64,000 nt of DNA from Ignavibacteriales bacterium (GCA_016707585.1 JADJHL010000012.1:496001-560000), one strand, 5' to 3'. Positions 7,322-17,193 are shown, counted from the stretch's first letter. Notes: generated from the sequence alone by a model not told the origin. Made by a program: numbers and translations.

Positions 7322-10243
7322 ATGCTAAGAATACTTTCCACTTTTATCTTGGCAGTACTTCTGCTTAATTCAAATGTTATATTTTCACAAACTTACCAGG
7401 GACCCTCAACTGGTAGTGTTACCACTGGTGCAGTTGTTAATACAAATTCATTTGCTGATTTTCCGATTTCAAATTATTCAGATCCTATTATTCGGGGTGA
7501 AATGAATTTAGAAGGATTGAATATCGAACCCATAATCATACAAAATGATGGTAAAGAAATATTTCCAACAACATATACAGAAGATTTAAATGTTGGAGAA
7601 TCAACTAATTTAGTTGGCGATAATGCAATGCTGTTACAAAAATTTATAGTTGACCTCGATAATAATGTAATTCCTCCTGATCCAACAATAGCTGTGGGAC
7701 CAAATCATGTTATGGTTTTGACAAATAACGGTGTTGGTATTAGAATCTATGACAAGCAAGGTACTTTATTAAAATCAATTAGTTCTGATTCATGGTGGTC
7801 TGCAGTTTGGCCATCACAAAACGGAGATCCTCAGATTTTATATGATCATTTTGCAAATAGATGGGTTATGCTTTTTATGCAAGTGGATGATGGCGCATTA
7901 ACAGCTGGAAATTTAATTGCCTACTCAGATGATTCTGATCCATTAGGTACCTGGTATATGTATAGATTAGATACTAAGCTACATGGTACAGTTGCTTCTA
8001 ATACCTGGGGTGATTATCCTCAAATCGGGTTTGATGAACAGGCAATTTATGTTATGACTCGATGTTTTGCATTTGGTGGTAATTTTAATTACACAAAACT
8101 TCGTATCATATCAAAGGCTGAATTATATGCTAGTAATGCAGGAGCATTGACTTATAAAGATTTATGGGATATTACAATTCCTGGTCAATCAACAAGACCT
8201 GATGTTATTCATCCTTCTTTTCAGTATGATGATAGTACAGGCGTGCATTATTTACTTTATGCTAGCAGAAGTGGAGCGAATTTTTATAGTTTATATAAGA
8301 TAACCAATCCAATTACCTCTCCTGTTTTATCCGGAGTAAATATCAATGTCCCATTCTTTGGTTCAACTCCTAATGCCAATCAATTAGGTGGTAGTACTTC
8401 TTTGATTGAAGCTAATGGCAGCCATATGAAAACTGCTCCAGTTCTAAGAGATGGGTTTCTTTATTTAACACATTCAATTAGGAACTCGACTAATTCAAGT
8501 TATTCGAGTATAAAATATGCTAAAATAAATGTTACAAATAATACCGTTGTAGAAAGTGCAGAGCTTGGCGCAAGTGGCTATTATTATATTTATCCGGCTA
8601 TTGCGGTAGATAAAAATGGAAATGTTGGAATAACTTGTTCTCGTTCCGGAGATAATGAATATATCGGATCTTATTTTACTTCAAGGAGAACATCAGATCC
8701 AGCAGGATTAGGGAATTCACAAGTTTTACAGCCTGGTTTAGGAAACTATGTTATCACATTTGGTGGTACAAGAAATCGTTGGGGAGATTATCTGGGAGTT
8801 TATATTGATCCGGCTGATGAATACAGCTTTTGGATGCTTTCTCAATATGCTTCAGGTACAAATGCTTACGATTGTGTGGTTGGACAAGTTAGGTTAGAAC
8901 CATTTGAGGGTATTTATGTTTTTCCCGAAATTCAAAGCTATGATTTTGGACAAGTTAAAGTCGGTGAGATAAGTGATACTATAAATGCAGTCATTTCTAA
9001 TTACGGAACTGATGATTTAATAATTTCATCAATACCCTCAACAGCTGGTGATTTTACTAGAGTATCCTCTCATTCATTTCCTATTTCAATACAGACCTTC
9101 GATACTTTAGTAGTAAAATTTGTATTTAATCCGACTACGGCTGGTTCTCAAAATATTGATTTTGAGTTTACGAACAATTCAACTTCATTTACTGGATTAA
9201 ATTTTTCAGGTGATGGATTTGAGATGATGCCTGCAAATCCTCTTAAATTATATGCGGTTTCTGGAACTCAGAATGGTGGCCAGACACTTTCTATAAATAA
9301 AATTACAGGTGCAGGGGTAAATGTTGGTTCATCTAATTACACTGATCTTTTAGGTTTAGCAATTCATCCAAAAACTAAGTTTATTTATTCTATCAGATCT
9401 TCAATTACAGGTTCAACTTTATTGCAATTAAATTCATTTGCAGGAGATGCATATCCTCTATATACATATCCTTTACCAGAATTATTTTCAATTGCATTTG
9501 ATACAAGTGGTCAATTATATGGTGTTTTAAAAACTGGACAAATATACGAGTTGAACTTAGCAGATGGTTCCTATTCACTTTTATCAACTATCGAATGCCA
9601 AAGAATCTCAGTAAAATTCAACCCACAAACTAACGAGTTGTGGGGAACCGTAAAGAATTTCTTAGGCAATCCTAAAGATCAACTGGTTAAAATAAATATG
9701 ATAACTGGAGATACAACAAGGATTGGAAGGACTGGTTTTAGCGTAAATACTTTAGATCTTGCTTTTGATGAAAATAATCAGCTCTATGGTATCAAGGGCT
9801 CTGGTACACTCGTTAGTGATCTTTTTAAAGTTAATCAAACTACAGGAACTGGTACATTAGTTGGTTCTGTTGGGATAAAAGATTTAACAGGATTAGCATA
9901 TAGCATAGATAACACAACCGATATTGAATATCATTCTCTAGATATTCCTTTAGATTTTTCACTTGAACAAAACTTCCCAAATCCATTCAATCCAAGTACA
10001 CAGATTAGATTTGGATTGCCAATGAGTGCTAATGTTAAAATAACTATTTACAATTTACTTGGAGAGGTTGTTAAGCAATTAGTAAATACTGAAATGAATG
10101 CAGGTGTTCATACTGTTCAATGGAATTCTGAAGATGGAACTGGTGCAAAAATTAGCAGTGGTATTTACTTCTACGAATTAAATGCAAATGGAAATGATGG
10201 TAATCAGTTTAAGCAAATACGTAAAATGATTTTACTGAAATGA
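7322..10243 (+). CDS. Secreted T9SS type A sorting-domain protein with HYDIN-like repeat
   Basis: A 973-residue exported protein. It has a signal peptide ending about residue 23 (LLLNSNVIFSQ) and a long beta-rich N-terminal half with DPTIAVGPNHVMVLTNNG. A HYDIN/choice-of-anchor type Ig module lies near 535-640 (YDFGQVKVGEISDTINAVIS, VVKFVFNPTTAG), followed by a second propeller-like segment (LYAVSG, LYGVLKTG, LYGIKGSG). It ends in a type A T9SS sorting domain from about 882 (NFPNPFNPSTQIRF, GIYFYELNA, MILLK). The protein is expected to cross the outer membrane through SprA and be attached to the surface or released. Its ligand or enzymatic activity is unknown. It is monocistronic, with a terminator 24 bases downstream. 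Confidence 0.9.
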   Translation: MLRILSTFILAVLLLNSNVIFSQTYQGPSTGSVTTGAVVNTNSFADFPISNYSDPIIRGEMNLEGLNIEPIIIQNDGKEIFPTTYTEDLNVGESTNLVGDNAMLLQKFIVDLDNNVIPPDPTIAVGPNHVMVLTNNGVGIRIYDKQGTLLKSISSDSWWSAVWPSQNGDPQILYDHFANRWVMLFMQVDDGALTAGNLIAYSDDSDPLGTWYMYRLDTKLHGTVASNTWGDYPQIGFDEQAIYVMTRCFAFGGNFNYTKLRIISKAELYASNAGALTYKDLWDITIPGQSTRPDVIHPSFQYDDSTGVHYLLYASRSGANFYSLYKITNPITSPVLSGVNINVPFFGSTPNANQLGGSTSLIEANGSHMKTAPVLRDGFLYLTHSIRNSTNSSYSSIKYAKINVTNNTVVESAELGASGYYYIYPAIAVDKNGNVGITCSRSGDNEYIGSYFTSRRTSDPAGLGNSQVLQPGLGNYVITFGGTRNRWGDYLGVYIDPADEYSFWMLSQYASGTNAYDCVVGQVRLEPFEGIYVFPEIQSYDFGQVKVGEISDTINAVISNYGTDDLIISSIPSTAGDFTRVSSHSFPISIQTFDTLVVKFVFNPTTAGSQNIDFEFTNNSTSFTGLNFSGDGFEMMPANPLKLYAVSGTQNGGQTLSINKITGAGVNVGSSNYTDLLGLAIHPKTKFIYSIRSSITGSTLLQLNSFAGDAYPLYTYPLPELFSIAFDTSGQLYGVLKTGQIYELNLADGSYSLLSTIECQRISVKFNPQTNELWGTVKNFLGNPKDQLVKINMITGDTTRIGRTGFSVNTLDLAFDENNQLYGIKGSGTLVSDLFKVNQTTGTGTLVGSVGIKDLTGLAYSIDNTTDIEYHSLDIPLDFSLEQNFPNPFNPSTQIRFGLPMSANVKITIYNLLGEVVKQLVNTEMNAGVHTVQWNSEDGTGAKISSGIYFYELNANGNDGNQFKQIRKMILLK

Positions 10244-10266
10244 TGATATTAACTTTGTTAAAACTT

Positions 10267-10299
10267 AGTCGGATATTGTGAAAATATCCGACTTTTTTA
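10267..10299 (+). terminator. Rho-independent terminator after the T9SS protein gene
   Basis: A perfect 11-bp stem: AGTCGGATATT (10267-10277) pairs with AATATCCGACT (10283-10293) around a 5-base loop, followed by a run of six T. It lies between the plus-strand secreted protein gene and the minus-strand ferritin gene and may also slow transcription from the other side. Confidence 0.9.
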
Positions 10300-10320
10300 T
10301 TTTAAACTTACTATCGATAC

Positions 10321-10827
10321 TTACTCTCCAGCAGGCGCAGCAGATCTTGATCCCAATTCATTATCAAGCATATACAAACCACTTTTATTATCACCAATCA
10401 TTTCAATCTTCTGAATTATCTCTTCAACATTTGCTTCTTCTTCAACCTGCTCAGTTACAAACCATTGTAAAAAAGAATTTGCAGCATAATCTTTTTCAGC
10501 CATTGCAACTTCTACGAGTTTGTTTATTAAACTTGAAATTTTTTGTTCGTGTTTAAGAGTATCAGCAAAAACTTCTGGAATTGATTTCCATTCAATTTTA
10601 GGAGCCCCAATTTCTGCTAACGTGACCTTACCGCCTTTTTGCAAAATGAAATTAAAAAATTTCATTCCATGCATTTGTTCTTCATTAGATTGTAGTCTCA
10701 TCCAGTTAGCAAAACCTTTTAAGTTTTTTGCTTCAAAGTAAGCTGCCATTGATAAATAAAGATAGGAAGAATAAAGTTCCTCATTAAGATGTGTGTTAAG
10801 TGCTTTTTGCATTTTTGGAGTTAACAT
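10321..10827 (-). CDS. ftnA: Bacterial non-heme ferritin
   Basis: A 168-residue ferritin that oxidises and stores iron in a 24-subunit cage in the cytoplasm. All ferroxidase residues are visible at positions equivalent to E. coli FtnA: E17, Y24, E50, H53, E94, Q127 and E130. There is no heme-binding Met typical of bacterioferritin. The start is supported by GAGGAAATT just before the ATG on the minus strand. It is a single-gene unit and convergent with the upstream secreted protein gene. Iron storage fits the heme-rich respiratory chain encoded nearby, though no shared regulation is visible. Confidence 0.96.
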   Translation of the reverse strand: MLTPKMQKALNTHLNEELYSSYLYLSMAAYFEAKNLKGFANWMRLQSNEEQMHGMKFFNFILQKGGKVTLAEIGAPKIEWKSIPEVFADTLKHEQKISSLINKLVEVAMAEKDYAANSFLQWFVTEQVEEEANVEEIIQKIEMIGDNKSGLYMLDNELGSRSAAPAGE

Positions 10828-11027
10828 AATTTCCTCAACAAATTGTTTATGATTTTGAAATATCTAACTCAAATATAAATCATTTAGTTCAAATACACCG
10901 AAAATTATTTTTTAAAATTGTGTTAAAGTTCACAGAATGGCATTAAATCGAATTGATAATAAAAAGCTCTTTAGCTAATTTTGTTTGGGCTTATAAATAA
11001 GTTAAATCAAAATTAAGGAGTTATAAA

Positions 11028-12086
11028 ATGGCAGTTAAAGTAGCGATTAACGGGTTTGGAAGAATTGGAAGACTCGTTTTACGTGCAATGGCAGATAAAG
11101 GCGTTTTAGGCAAAGAGATTGACATTGTCGCTCTTGTTGATGTAAGTAATGACGCAAAATATTTTGCTTACCAATTAAAATATGATTCTGCTCACGGTAT
11201 TTTTAAAGGCGAAGTTACTTCTAAAAAAAGTAAACCCGAATTGGAATCAGATGATACTTTAGTTATCAATGGTGAAGAAACAAAATGTATTATCGCAACA
11301 AAAGATCCTTCACAATTACCATGGAAAGAACTTGGTGTTGATTATGTAATTGAATCAACCGGTTTATTTACAGATTCAGAAAAAGCAAAAGGACACATTG
11401 CTGCAGGTGCAAAGAAAGTTATCATTTCTGCTCCTGGTAAAGGTGATGTTAAAACAGTTGTTATGGGTGTTAACGATAACGAGCTAAAACCAGAACATAC
11501 AATTATTTCAAATGCTTCATGTACAACAAACTGTTTAGCGCCAGTTGTTCACGTTTTAATGAAAGAGGGAATTGGAGTTGAAGTTGGAATTATGACAACA
11601 ATCCACTCATATACAGCAACTCAAAAAACTGTTGATGGTCCTTCAAAGAAAGATTGGAGAGGCGGAAGAGCTGCTGCAATCAATATTATTCCTTCAACCA
11701 CAGGTGCAGCAAAAGCAGTTGGTGAAGTTTTACCAGCTGTAAAAGGTAAGTTAACAGGAATGTCATTCCGAGTTCCTACAGCAAATGTTTCTGTTGTTGA
11801 TTTAACTTTCCGTACCTCAAAAGATACTTCCATAAAAGAGATTGATGAATTAATGAAAAAAGCATCAGAATCTTATATGAAAGGTATTCTTGGTTATTGC
11901 AATGAAGAATTAGTTTCAACAGATTTTAATCACGATGAACGTTCATCAATTTATGATTCATTAGCTACTATGCAAAACAATTTTAAAGATGAAAAACGAT
12001 TTTTTAAAGTTGTTAGCTGGTATGATAATGAATGGGGGTATTCAAACAGATGCGTTGATCTTTTGTTAAAAGTTGCGAAGTTGTAA
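11028..12086 (+). CDS. gapA: Glyceraldehyde-3-phosphate dehydrogenase, type I
   Basis: A 352-residue glycolytic enzyme converting glyceraldehyde-3-phosphate, phosphate and NAD to 1,3-bisphosphoglycerate. The N-terminal Rossmann motif is INGFGRIGR, with D38 positioned to favour NAD. The active-site segment SNASCTTNCLAP carries catalytic C165, and H193 is in TTIHSYTATQ. It is slightly longer than the usual ~335 residues because of a small insertion near 70-90. AAGGAG at 11015-11020 lies 7 bases before ATG. It is followed by a terminator-like hairpin and then pgk, the next step of glycolysis. Confidence 0.97.
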   Translation: MAVKVAINGFGRIGRLVLRAMADKGVLGKEIDIVALVDVSNDAKYFAYQLKYDSAHGIFKGEVTSKKSKPELESDDTLVINGEETKCIIATKDPSQLPWKELGVDYVIESTGLFTDSEKAKGHIAAGAKKVIISAPGKGDVKTVVMGVNDNELKPEHTIISNASCTTNCLAPVVHVLMKEGIGVEVGIMTTIHSYTATQKTVDGPSKKDWRGGRAAAINIIPSTTGAAKAVGEVLPAVKGKLTGMSFRVPTANVSVVDLTFRTSKDTSIKEIDELMKKASESYMKGILGYCNEELVSTDFNHDERSSIYDSLATMQNNFKDEKRFFKVVSWYDNEWGYSNRCVDLLLKVAKL

Positions 12087-12097
12087 AATAACCTTTA

Positions 12098-12123
12098 GGG
12101 CGATCTGAAAGGATCGCCTTTTT
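12098..12123 (+). terminator. Intercistronic terminator between gapA and pgk
   Basis: GGCGATC (12099-12105) pairs with GATCGCC (12112-12118) around a 6-base loop, followed by five T. It is a short stem, so it may terminate only part of the transcripts and let pgk be expressed at a lower level, or it may separate two units. Confidence 0.75.
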
Positions 12124-12158
12124 AATATTAATTAAAATATAATACCAGGGAAGATAAA

Positions 12159-13358
12159 ATGAATAAACTATCAATTGATAAAGTTGAACTTAAAGGCAAA
12201 CGCGTTTTAGTACGTGTTGATTTTAATGTTCCGCTTGATGAAAATCTTAACATAACAGATGATATAAGAATAACTGAATCGCTACCAACAATTAAAAAAA
12301 TTGTTGGTGATGGTGGTAAAGCAATTTTAATGAGCCATTTGGGAAGACCAAAAGGCGGACCAAATCCTAAATACAGTTTAGCACCAACAGCAAAACGCTT
12401 GAGTGAATTACTAGGCAAAGAAGTTAAACTTGCACCTGATTGCGTTGGGCCAGAAGCAAAGGCACTGGTTGACGCAATGAAAGATGGCGATGTTTTAATT
12501 CTTGAAAATGTTCGCTTTCATCCGGAAGAAGAAAAAAATGATCCAGCCTTTGCAAAACAATTAGCTGAACTTGGCGATGTTTACATTAATGATGCTTTTG
12601 GTAGTGCTCACAGGGCGCATGCATCAACAGAAGGCGTAACAAAGTTTATCAAAATTTCTGCTGCTGGATATTTAATGCAGAAAGAACTTGATTATCTTGG
12701 CGGTGCAATCACAAATCCTAAACGTCCTTACGTTGCTATTTTAGGTGGAGCAAAAATATCTGGTAAGATTGATGTTATTAATAATCTTTTAGGAAAAGTC
12801 GATACATTAATTGTTGGTGGTGGAATGGCTTACACTTTTTACAAAGCAGAAGGTAAAGAAATCGGAACATCATTACTTGAAGCAGAAAAAATTGATCTTG
12901 CAAAAGAAGTTTTAGCAAATGCAAAAAAATCCGGGATAAAATTCTTACTCCCTAAAGATGTTGTTGTTGCCGGTGAATTTAATAATGATTCACCTTCAAC
13001 AGTTGTAAGTGTTGATGCAATGCCAGCCGATAAAATGGGATTGGATATAGGACCTGAAACAATTAAGTTATTTTCAGATGAATTGAGAAGTGCAAAAACA
13101 ATTGTTTGGAATGGACCAATGGGAGTTTTTGAAATGGATAATTTTGCTAAAGGTACAAATGCAATTGCTCAGGTTTTAGCTGATGTAACCGCAACTGGAT
13201 CAATTACTGTCATTGGTGGCGGAGATTCTGCTGCAGCAATTACAAAAGCAGGATTAAAAGATAAAGTATCTCACGTTTCAACAGGCGGCGGAGCTTCTTT
13301 AGAATTTCTCGAAGGTAAAGCCTTACCAGGTGTTGTTGCACTTAATGATATAAAATAA
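12159..13358 (+). CDS. pgk: Phosphoglycerate kinase
   Basis: A 399-residue cytoplasmic kinase transferring phosphate from 1,3-bisphosphoglycerate to ADP. It shows the family signatures VLVRVDFNVPLD near residue 20, SHLGRPKGGP near 60-70, ENVRFHPEE near 116, the nucleotide-loop GGAKISGKI near 196, WNGPMGVFE near 320 and GGGDSAAAI near 355. Full length with no missing motif. It is the second glycolysis gene after gapA. An AGGGAAGA ribosome site precedes the ATG. The next gene (rhomboid) starts 13 bases after the stop and may be cotranscribed. Confidence 0.97.
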   Translation: MNKLSIDKVELKGKRVLVRVDFNVPLDENLNITDDIRITESLPTIKKIVGDGGKAILMSHLGRPKGGPNPKYSLAPTAKRLSELLGKEVKLAPDCVGPEAKALVDAMKDGDVLILENVRFHPEEEKNDPAFAKQLAELGDVYINDAFGSAHRAHASTEGVTKFIKISAAGYLMQKELDYLGGAITNPKRPYVAILGGAKISGKIDVINNLLGKVDTLIVGGGMAYTFYKAEGKEIGTSLLEAEKIDLAKEVLANAKKSGIKFLLPKDVVVAGEFNNDSPSTVVSVDAMPADKMGLDIGPETIKLFSDELRSAKTIVWNGPMGVFEMDNFAKGTNAIAQVLADVTATGSITVIGGGDSAAAITKAGLKDKVSHVSTGGGASLEFLEGKALPGVVALNDIK

Positions 13359-13371
13359 TTTAAGGATCAGT

Positions 13372-14298
13372 TTGAATAATAATTATCGGCCAAGAGGTTT
13401 TGGAGGATTTTTTACTTTTCCTCCAGTGATTAAGAATCTTCTTATAATAAATGGTGTTGTGTTCCTTGCTCAAATTCTGATGCAAAATATAACATTTAGT
13501 GGTTATCCTGCTGCTGCAATTTTTAACAAATGGTTTGCCCTTAACCCAATGAATATTCAGGGTTATAGTAATTGGCCATTTAATTTTCAAGTATGGCAAT
13601 TAATCACTTATCAATTTATGCATGCAGATTTATCGCACATATTTTTTAATATGTTTGGACTCTGGATGTTTGGTGCAAGCATAGAAGATATTTTTGGCTC
13701 AAAGAAATTTTTAATCTTTTACCTCCTGGCTGGTGTTAGTGCTGGTCTTCTGCATCTATTTGTTTCACCGTTTCTTGGTGGAGGGCAAGGTATAACGATT
13801 GGTGCTTCCGGTGCTGTATTTGGTGTGATGATCGCTTACGCAATGTTTTTCCCTGATAATCTTATTTTCTTATACTTCCTTATTCCTGTAAAAGCAAAGT
13901 ACTTAATTGTATTTTTAATTGTAATTGAATTTCTTGCAATTGATAGTGCTTCAAGCGGAGTTGCACATCTGGCACATTTAGGCGGAGCTTTATTTGGATT
14001 TCTTTATATAATGTTTGATAAGAATAGTTATGTACCGTTAAAAAACGTTTTAAAGAAATCATATTACTATAAATCAAATCCTAAGAAAGATATTTTTACA
14101 AATCCATTTAGTAAAAGTTCACATAGTAGCAATGATGCGGAAGATGCAAAGTATTACGATATAAATAATAAAACTGATGATGAAGTTTCGCAAGCAGATA
14201 TTGATGCAATATTGGATAAGATAAGTCAATCAGGTTATCAAAATCTTTCAGAACGTGAAAAGAAAATATTATTTCAAGCAAGTAAAAAGATGAAATGA
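13372..14298 (+). CDS. Rhomboid family intramembrane serine protease with DUF6576-like tail
   Basis: A 308-residue membrane protease that cleaves transmembrane substrates. The catalytic serine is S146 in GASGAVFG and the paired histidine is H202 in HLGGALFGF. Conserved H84 and N93 lie in the helix FMHADLSHIFFN. About six membrane helices are seen between 20 and 215. A soluble C-terminal tail (about 245-308, DAILDKISQSGYQNLSEREK) resembles the short DUF6576 domain found on Bacteroidota rhomboids. The start is TTG at 13372 with AAGGA a few bases upstream; no ATG gives a full first helix. Its stop overlaps the next gene as ATGA. Substrate unknown. Confidence 0.93.
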   Translation: MNNNYRPRGFGGFFTFPPVIKNLLIINGVVFLAQILMQNITFSGYPAAAIFNKWFALNPMNIQGYSNWPFNFQVWQLITYQFMHADLSHIFFNMFGLWMFGASIEDIFGSKKFLIFYLLAGVSAGLLHLFVSPFLGGGQGITIGASGAVFGVMIAYAMFFPDNLIFLYFLIPVKAKYLIVFLIVIEFLAIDSASSGVAHLAHLGGALFGFLYIMFDKNSYVPLKNVLKKSYYYKSNPKKDIFTNPFSKSSHSSNDAEDAKYYDINNKTDDEVSQADIDAILDKISQSGYQNLSEREKKILFQASKKMK

Positions 14299-14675
14299 TA
14301 AATAAATCATTTTTAATATTTGTTCTTTTGTTTGTTTTAACTCTGGTAATGCAATCCTGCAAACAAAATCCTCAGATAGAAGAAAAAAAGTTTGTTAAAA
14401 TTTATTCTGAAATGATTTTTATGCAGGATTCTACTTCACTGCCTCAACCAGAAATAAAAAATATAGTGTTAAAAAAATTTGGTGTTAGTAAAAATGATTT
14501 TGATGAGACGATCAAATTCTACAATGAAGAACCAGAACGCTGGCAAAAGTTTTTTGATAGCACAATTGTTTACATTGAAAAATTAAATCCGAACTTTAAG
14601 AAACCTGATGTGAAATCTTTGCCAAAGCGATCCGTATTATTGAATAGGAAAAATCCTTTGGTAAAGAATCCTTAA
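14295..14675 (+). CDS. DUF4296-like lipoprotein
   Basis: A 126-residue protein with a lipoprotein signal (hydrophobic helix then VMQSC, Cys22) and a short helical domain. The segment VSKNDFDETIKFYNEEPERW followed by FFDSTIVYIEKLN resembles the DUF4296 family of small Bacteroidota lipoproteins, usually near outer-membrane or secretion genes. It overlaps the rhomboid stop by four bases (ATGA), so translation is coupled. The last 80 bases overlap the 3' end of recQ on the opposite strand. Function unknown. The lipoprotein call is firm; the family call is from pattern memory. Confidence 0.75.
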   Translation: MINKSFLIFVLLFVLTLVMQSCKQNPQIEEKKFVKIYSEMIFMQDSTSLPQPEIKNIVLKKFGVSKNDFDETIKFYNEEPERWQKFFDSTIVYIEKLNPNFKKPDVKSLPKRSVLLNRKNPLVKNP

Positions 14676-17193
14676 GCTCCTTCAACCCAATAATACCATT
14701 TTTATATTTATCATTTACAAGATTTAATTTTTTAATATCGATAATTGAGTCTATTTCAGTTTCTGGCGCATAACTTAAGATAGTTTCTATTTGCATTGAT
14801 ATAACAGATTCATTTAGCTTTCTTAGTTTTGATATTTCTTGCAATGAATATTTTTTCTTAAGCAAATTATAAGTTTCAATAATGTTAGTGGGAATTAAGA
14901 ATTCTTTTTTCTTATCTGATTTTTCGGTATCCAACTCAAAAGAATTTATTATCTCTAAAAAATCATTTCCAAGTTTATTATACATCCTTTCATTAAACCC
15001 GAAGATACTGAGTAATTCCGTTTTAGTTTTTGGTTTTTGCTGAGAAATTTTTGCAAGCAAATCATCTGAACAAATAATGTTTGGTGATTGAAGAAATTTT
15101 TTAGAAGTTTTTTCACGTGCTTCTCTAAGCAAATGAAATAGTTCAAGTTTTTTATCAGTTTTATCAATAAGCGAATTGTGACTTAATATTTCTTCATTTA
15201 TGGTAAGACCATCCACACTTATAAAATAAAGCTTACTTCTACCTTGTTTCTTTTGTTCAATACGATCTTCACTTACTAAAAATCTCAATGCTTGAAAGAT
15301 ATCTTCTTTTTTATAATTACTTAGTGAGCCAAAGAGCTTACTTTTATTTTGCTCACTATCTGTCACTTTTCCAATCAGAATATCCGATATTTGTTTTTCT
15401 GTTAGCTCATGATGATCTTCATTTAATAATTCTTCAACTTTTTCATTTACATATTCTTTTGAATATTCTGTTGATCCGTTTTGCTTTAAGCAATTATCAC
15501 ATTTGCCACAAGAATAATCAATGGCATTTTCACCAAAATACTTAAGGATAAATTTAAACCTACAATCATCTGTGTAAACAAAATCAACCATCTTATCCAG
15601 TTTTTGTTTTGAACTGATGTACAATTCATTTATCAGTTTATAATTTAATTTTAATTCTTCAACTCTAACTCGTGGTTTTATTAATGAAATAGATTCTTTC
15701 CCATCAGCTTTAAAAAACTCGAGTATACCAAGAAATTCAAGATTTGTTAATGTCTCATTTGTCTCTTGTTTTGTTAAACCGGTTTCAGATTGCAGCAGTT
15801 CAACATTAACAATTGTAGATTTTATAAAAATATCTTTACCGTAATTTCTAATAAAAAATAATAAAACATCTTTCATCAATTCGTTAGAAGTATTTTTGAT
15901 AAAACTTTTTAATCGAGTTTCATCAAATAGAATTTTAATCCTGTTTGCAGATTTAAAAGCAGAGTTGATATTTATGTAGCCCGCATTCTCCAGATATTTT
16001 AATGATGAATTTAGTATAGAAGTAGAAATATCTTCCTTAGTGTGCAGTTTTATATAAGCTAAGTTTATTGAAATTACTTTTTCTGGAATCATTCCAAGAG
16101 CAACTTGAGCTGAATCGCAAATTGCTGCATAAATCTTTTTTATTGTTTCTTTGTTAGGATAAGAATTTGAAATAAAATACTCGTGGATATGAACATCACT
16201 CTCATCAAACAAAAGATAAGTGTGAGAAGACTTTCCATCTCTGCCAGCACGACCAATTTCCTGGTAATAATTTTCTATCGATCCGGTTGAATTAAAATGT
16301 ATAACTAATCGTATATCTTTTTTATCGATTCCCATTCCAAAAGCATTTGTTGCAATGATAACAGGCAATCTATCTTCGATAAAATCTTCTTGAATTTTCT
16401 TTCTTATGATTGGATCAAGTCCTGCATGGTAGAATTCGCATTTTACTTTATTGAATTTAAAATATTCGGCCAACTCTTCAGCTTTTTTACGTGAAGAAGT
16501 ATAAATAATAGCAGGATATTTATGTCTTTGATAAATTTCTAAACAGCGTTCTTTTTTTCTTCTGCAAATTTCTACATTTACAAAAAGATTATCTCTCTCA
16601 AAACCCTTGATAATTATTTTTGCATTCTTCATGCCAAGCTGTTTAACAATGTCTTTAACAACTTCCGGAGTTGCTGTTGCCGTAAAAGCAGAAATCTTTT
16701 TTAATCCTGTAAACTCAACAAAATCTTTTAATTTGGTATAACTTGGACGAAAATTATGTCCCCATTCACTTATGCAATGTGCTTCATCAATAAATAAATA
16801 TTGCGGATTCAAGTTTTTTAATCGAAGTGCAAACTCAGTATTCTCAAGTCGTTCTGGAGCAACATAAATTATTTTTATTTTACCAAAGTTAATGTCTTGC
16901 AAAACTTTTTCAGTTTCATAATAACTTTGTGTGCTATTTATAAAAGCCGCAACTTCTTGTGTCCTGTTTAACGAATCAACTTGATCTTTCATCAAGGCAA
17001 TTAATGGTGAGATAACAATTGAGTAATTATCGCTTATCAATGCAGGGATTTGATAACAAATTGATTTGCCAGCTCCAGTTGGTAAGACTGCCAGTGCATT
17101 TTTACCCTGAATAATTTCATCAATTATTTCTAACTGTCCTGGTCTAAATTCTTTATAACCAAAGTATTTGTTTAATGCTTCAAAAGTGGTCAT
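14596..17193 (-). CDS. recQ: RecQ family ATP-dependent DNA helicase
   Basis: An 865-residue 3'-5' DNA helicase for recombination and replication repair. Helicase motifs are TGAGKS (39-44), DEAH (136-139), FTATAT (170-175), GMGID (286-290) and QEIGRAGRDG (311-320). Zinc-binding cysteines are C544, C562, C565 and C568, preceded by about 160 residues not found at this place in E. coli RecQ but seen in Bacteroidota RecQ proteins. Then come a winged-helix region, an HRDC domain (LLREAREKTSKKF to GFNERMYNKLG) and a C-terminal helical segment resembling the HTH_40/RecQ C-terminal domain. Its 3' end overlaps the lipoprotein gene on the other strand by 80 bases. Confidence 0.93.
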   Translation of the reverse strand: MTTFEALNKYFGYKEFRPGQLEIIDEIIQGKNALAVLPTGAGKSICYQIPALISDNYSIVISPLIALMKDQVDSLNRTQEVAAFINSTQSYYETEKVLQDINFGKIKIIYVAPERLENTEFALRLKNLNPQYLFIDEAHCISEWGHNFRPSYTKLKDFVEFTGLKKISAFTATATPEVVKDIVKQLGMKNAKIIIKGFERDNLFVNVEICRRKKERCLEIYQRHKYPAIIYTSSRKKAEELAEYFKFNKVKCEFYHAGLDPIIRKKIQEDFIEDRLPVIIATNAFGMGIDKKDIRLVIHFNSTGSIENYYQEIGRAGRDGKSSHTYLLFDESDVHIHEYFISNSYPNKETIKKIYAAICDSAQVALGMIPEKVISINLAYIKLHTKEDISTSILNSSLKYLENAGYININSAFKSANRIKILFDETRLKSFIKNTSNELMKDVLLFFIRNYGKDIFIKSTIVNVELLQSETGLTKQETNETLTNLEFLGILEFFKADGKESISLIKPRVRVEELKLNYKLINELYISSKQKLDKMVDFVYTDDCRFKFILKYFGENAIDYSCGKCDNCLKQNGSTEYSKEYVNEKVEELLNEDHHELTEKQISDILIGKVTDSEQNKSKLFGSLSNYKKEDIFQALRFLVSEDRIEQKKQGRSKLYFISVDGLTINEEILSHNSLIDKTDKKLELFHLLREAREKTSKKFLQSPNIICSDDLLAKISQQKPKTKTELLSIFGFNERMYNKLGNDFLEIINSFELDTEKSDKKKEFLIPTNIIETYNLLKKKYSLQEISKLRKLNESVISMQIETILSYAPETEIDSIIDIKKLNLVNDKYKNGIIGLKELKDSLPKDFSYSIIRIALAKISHQVS

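Noticed and set aside
10278..10741. Plus-strand frames across the ferritin region
   Set aside because: Shadows of the minus-strand ferritin gene, whose ferroxidase residues are all present.
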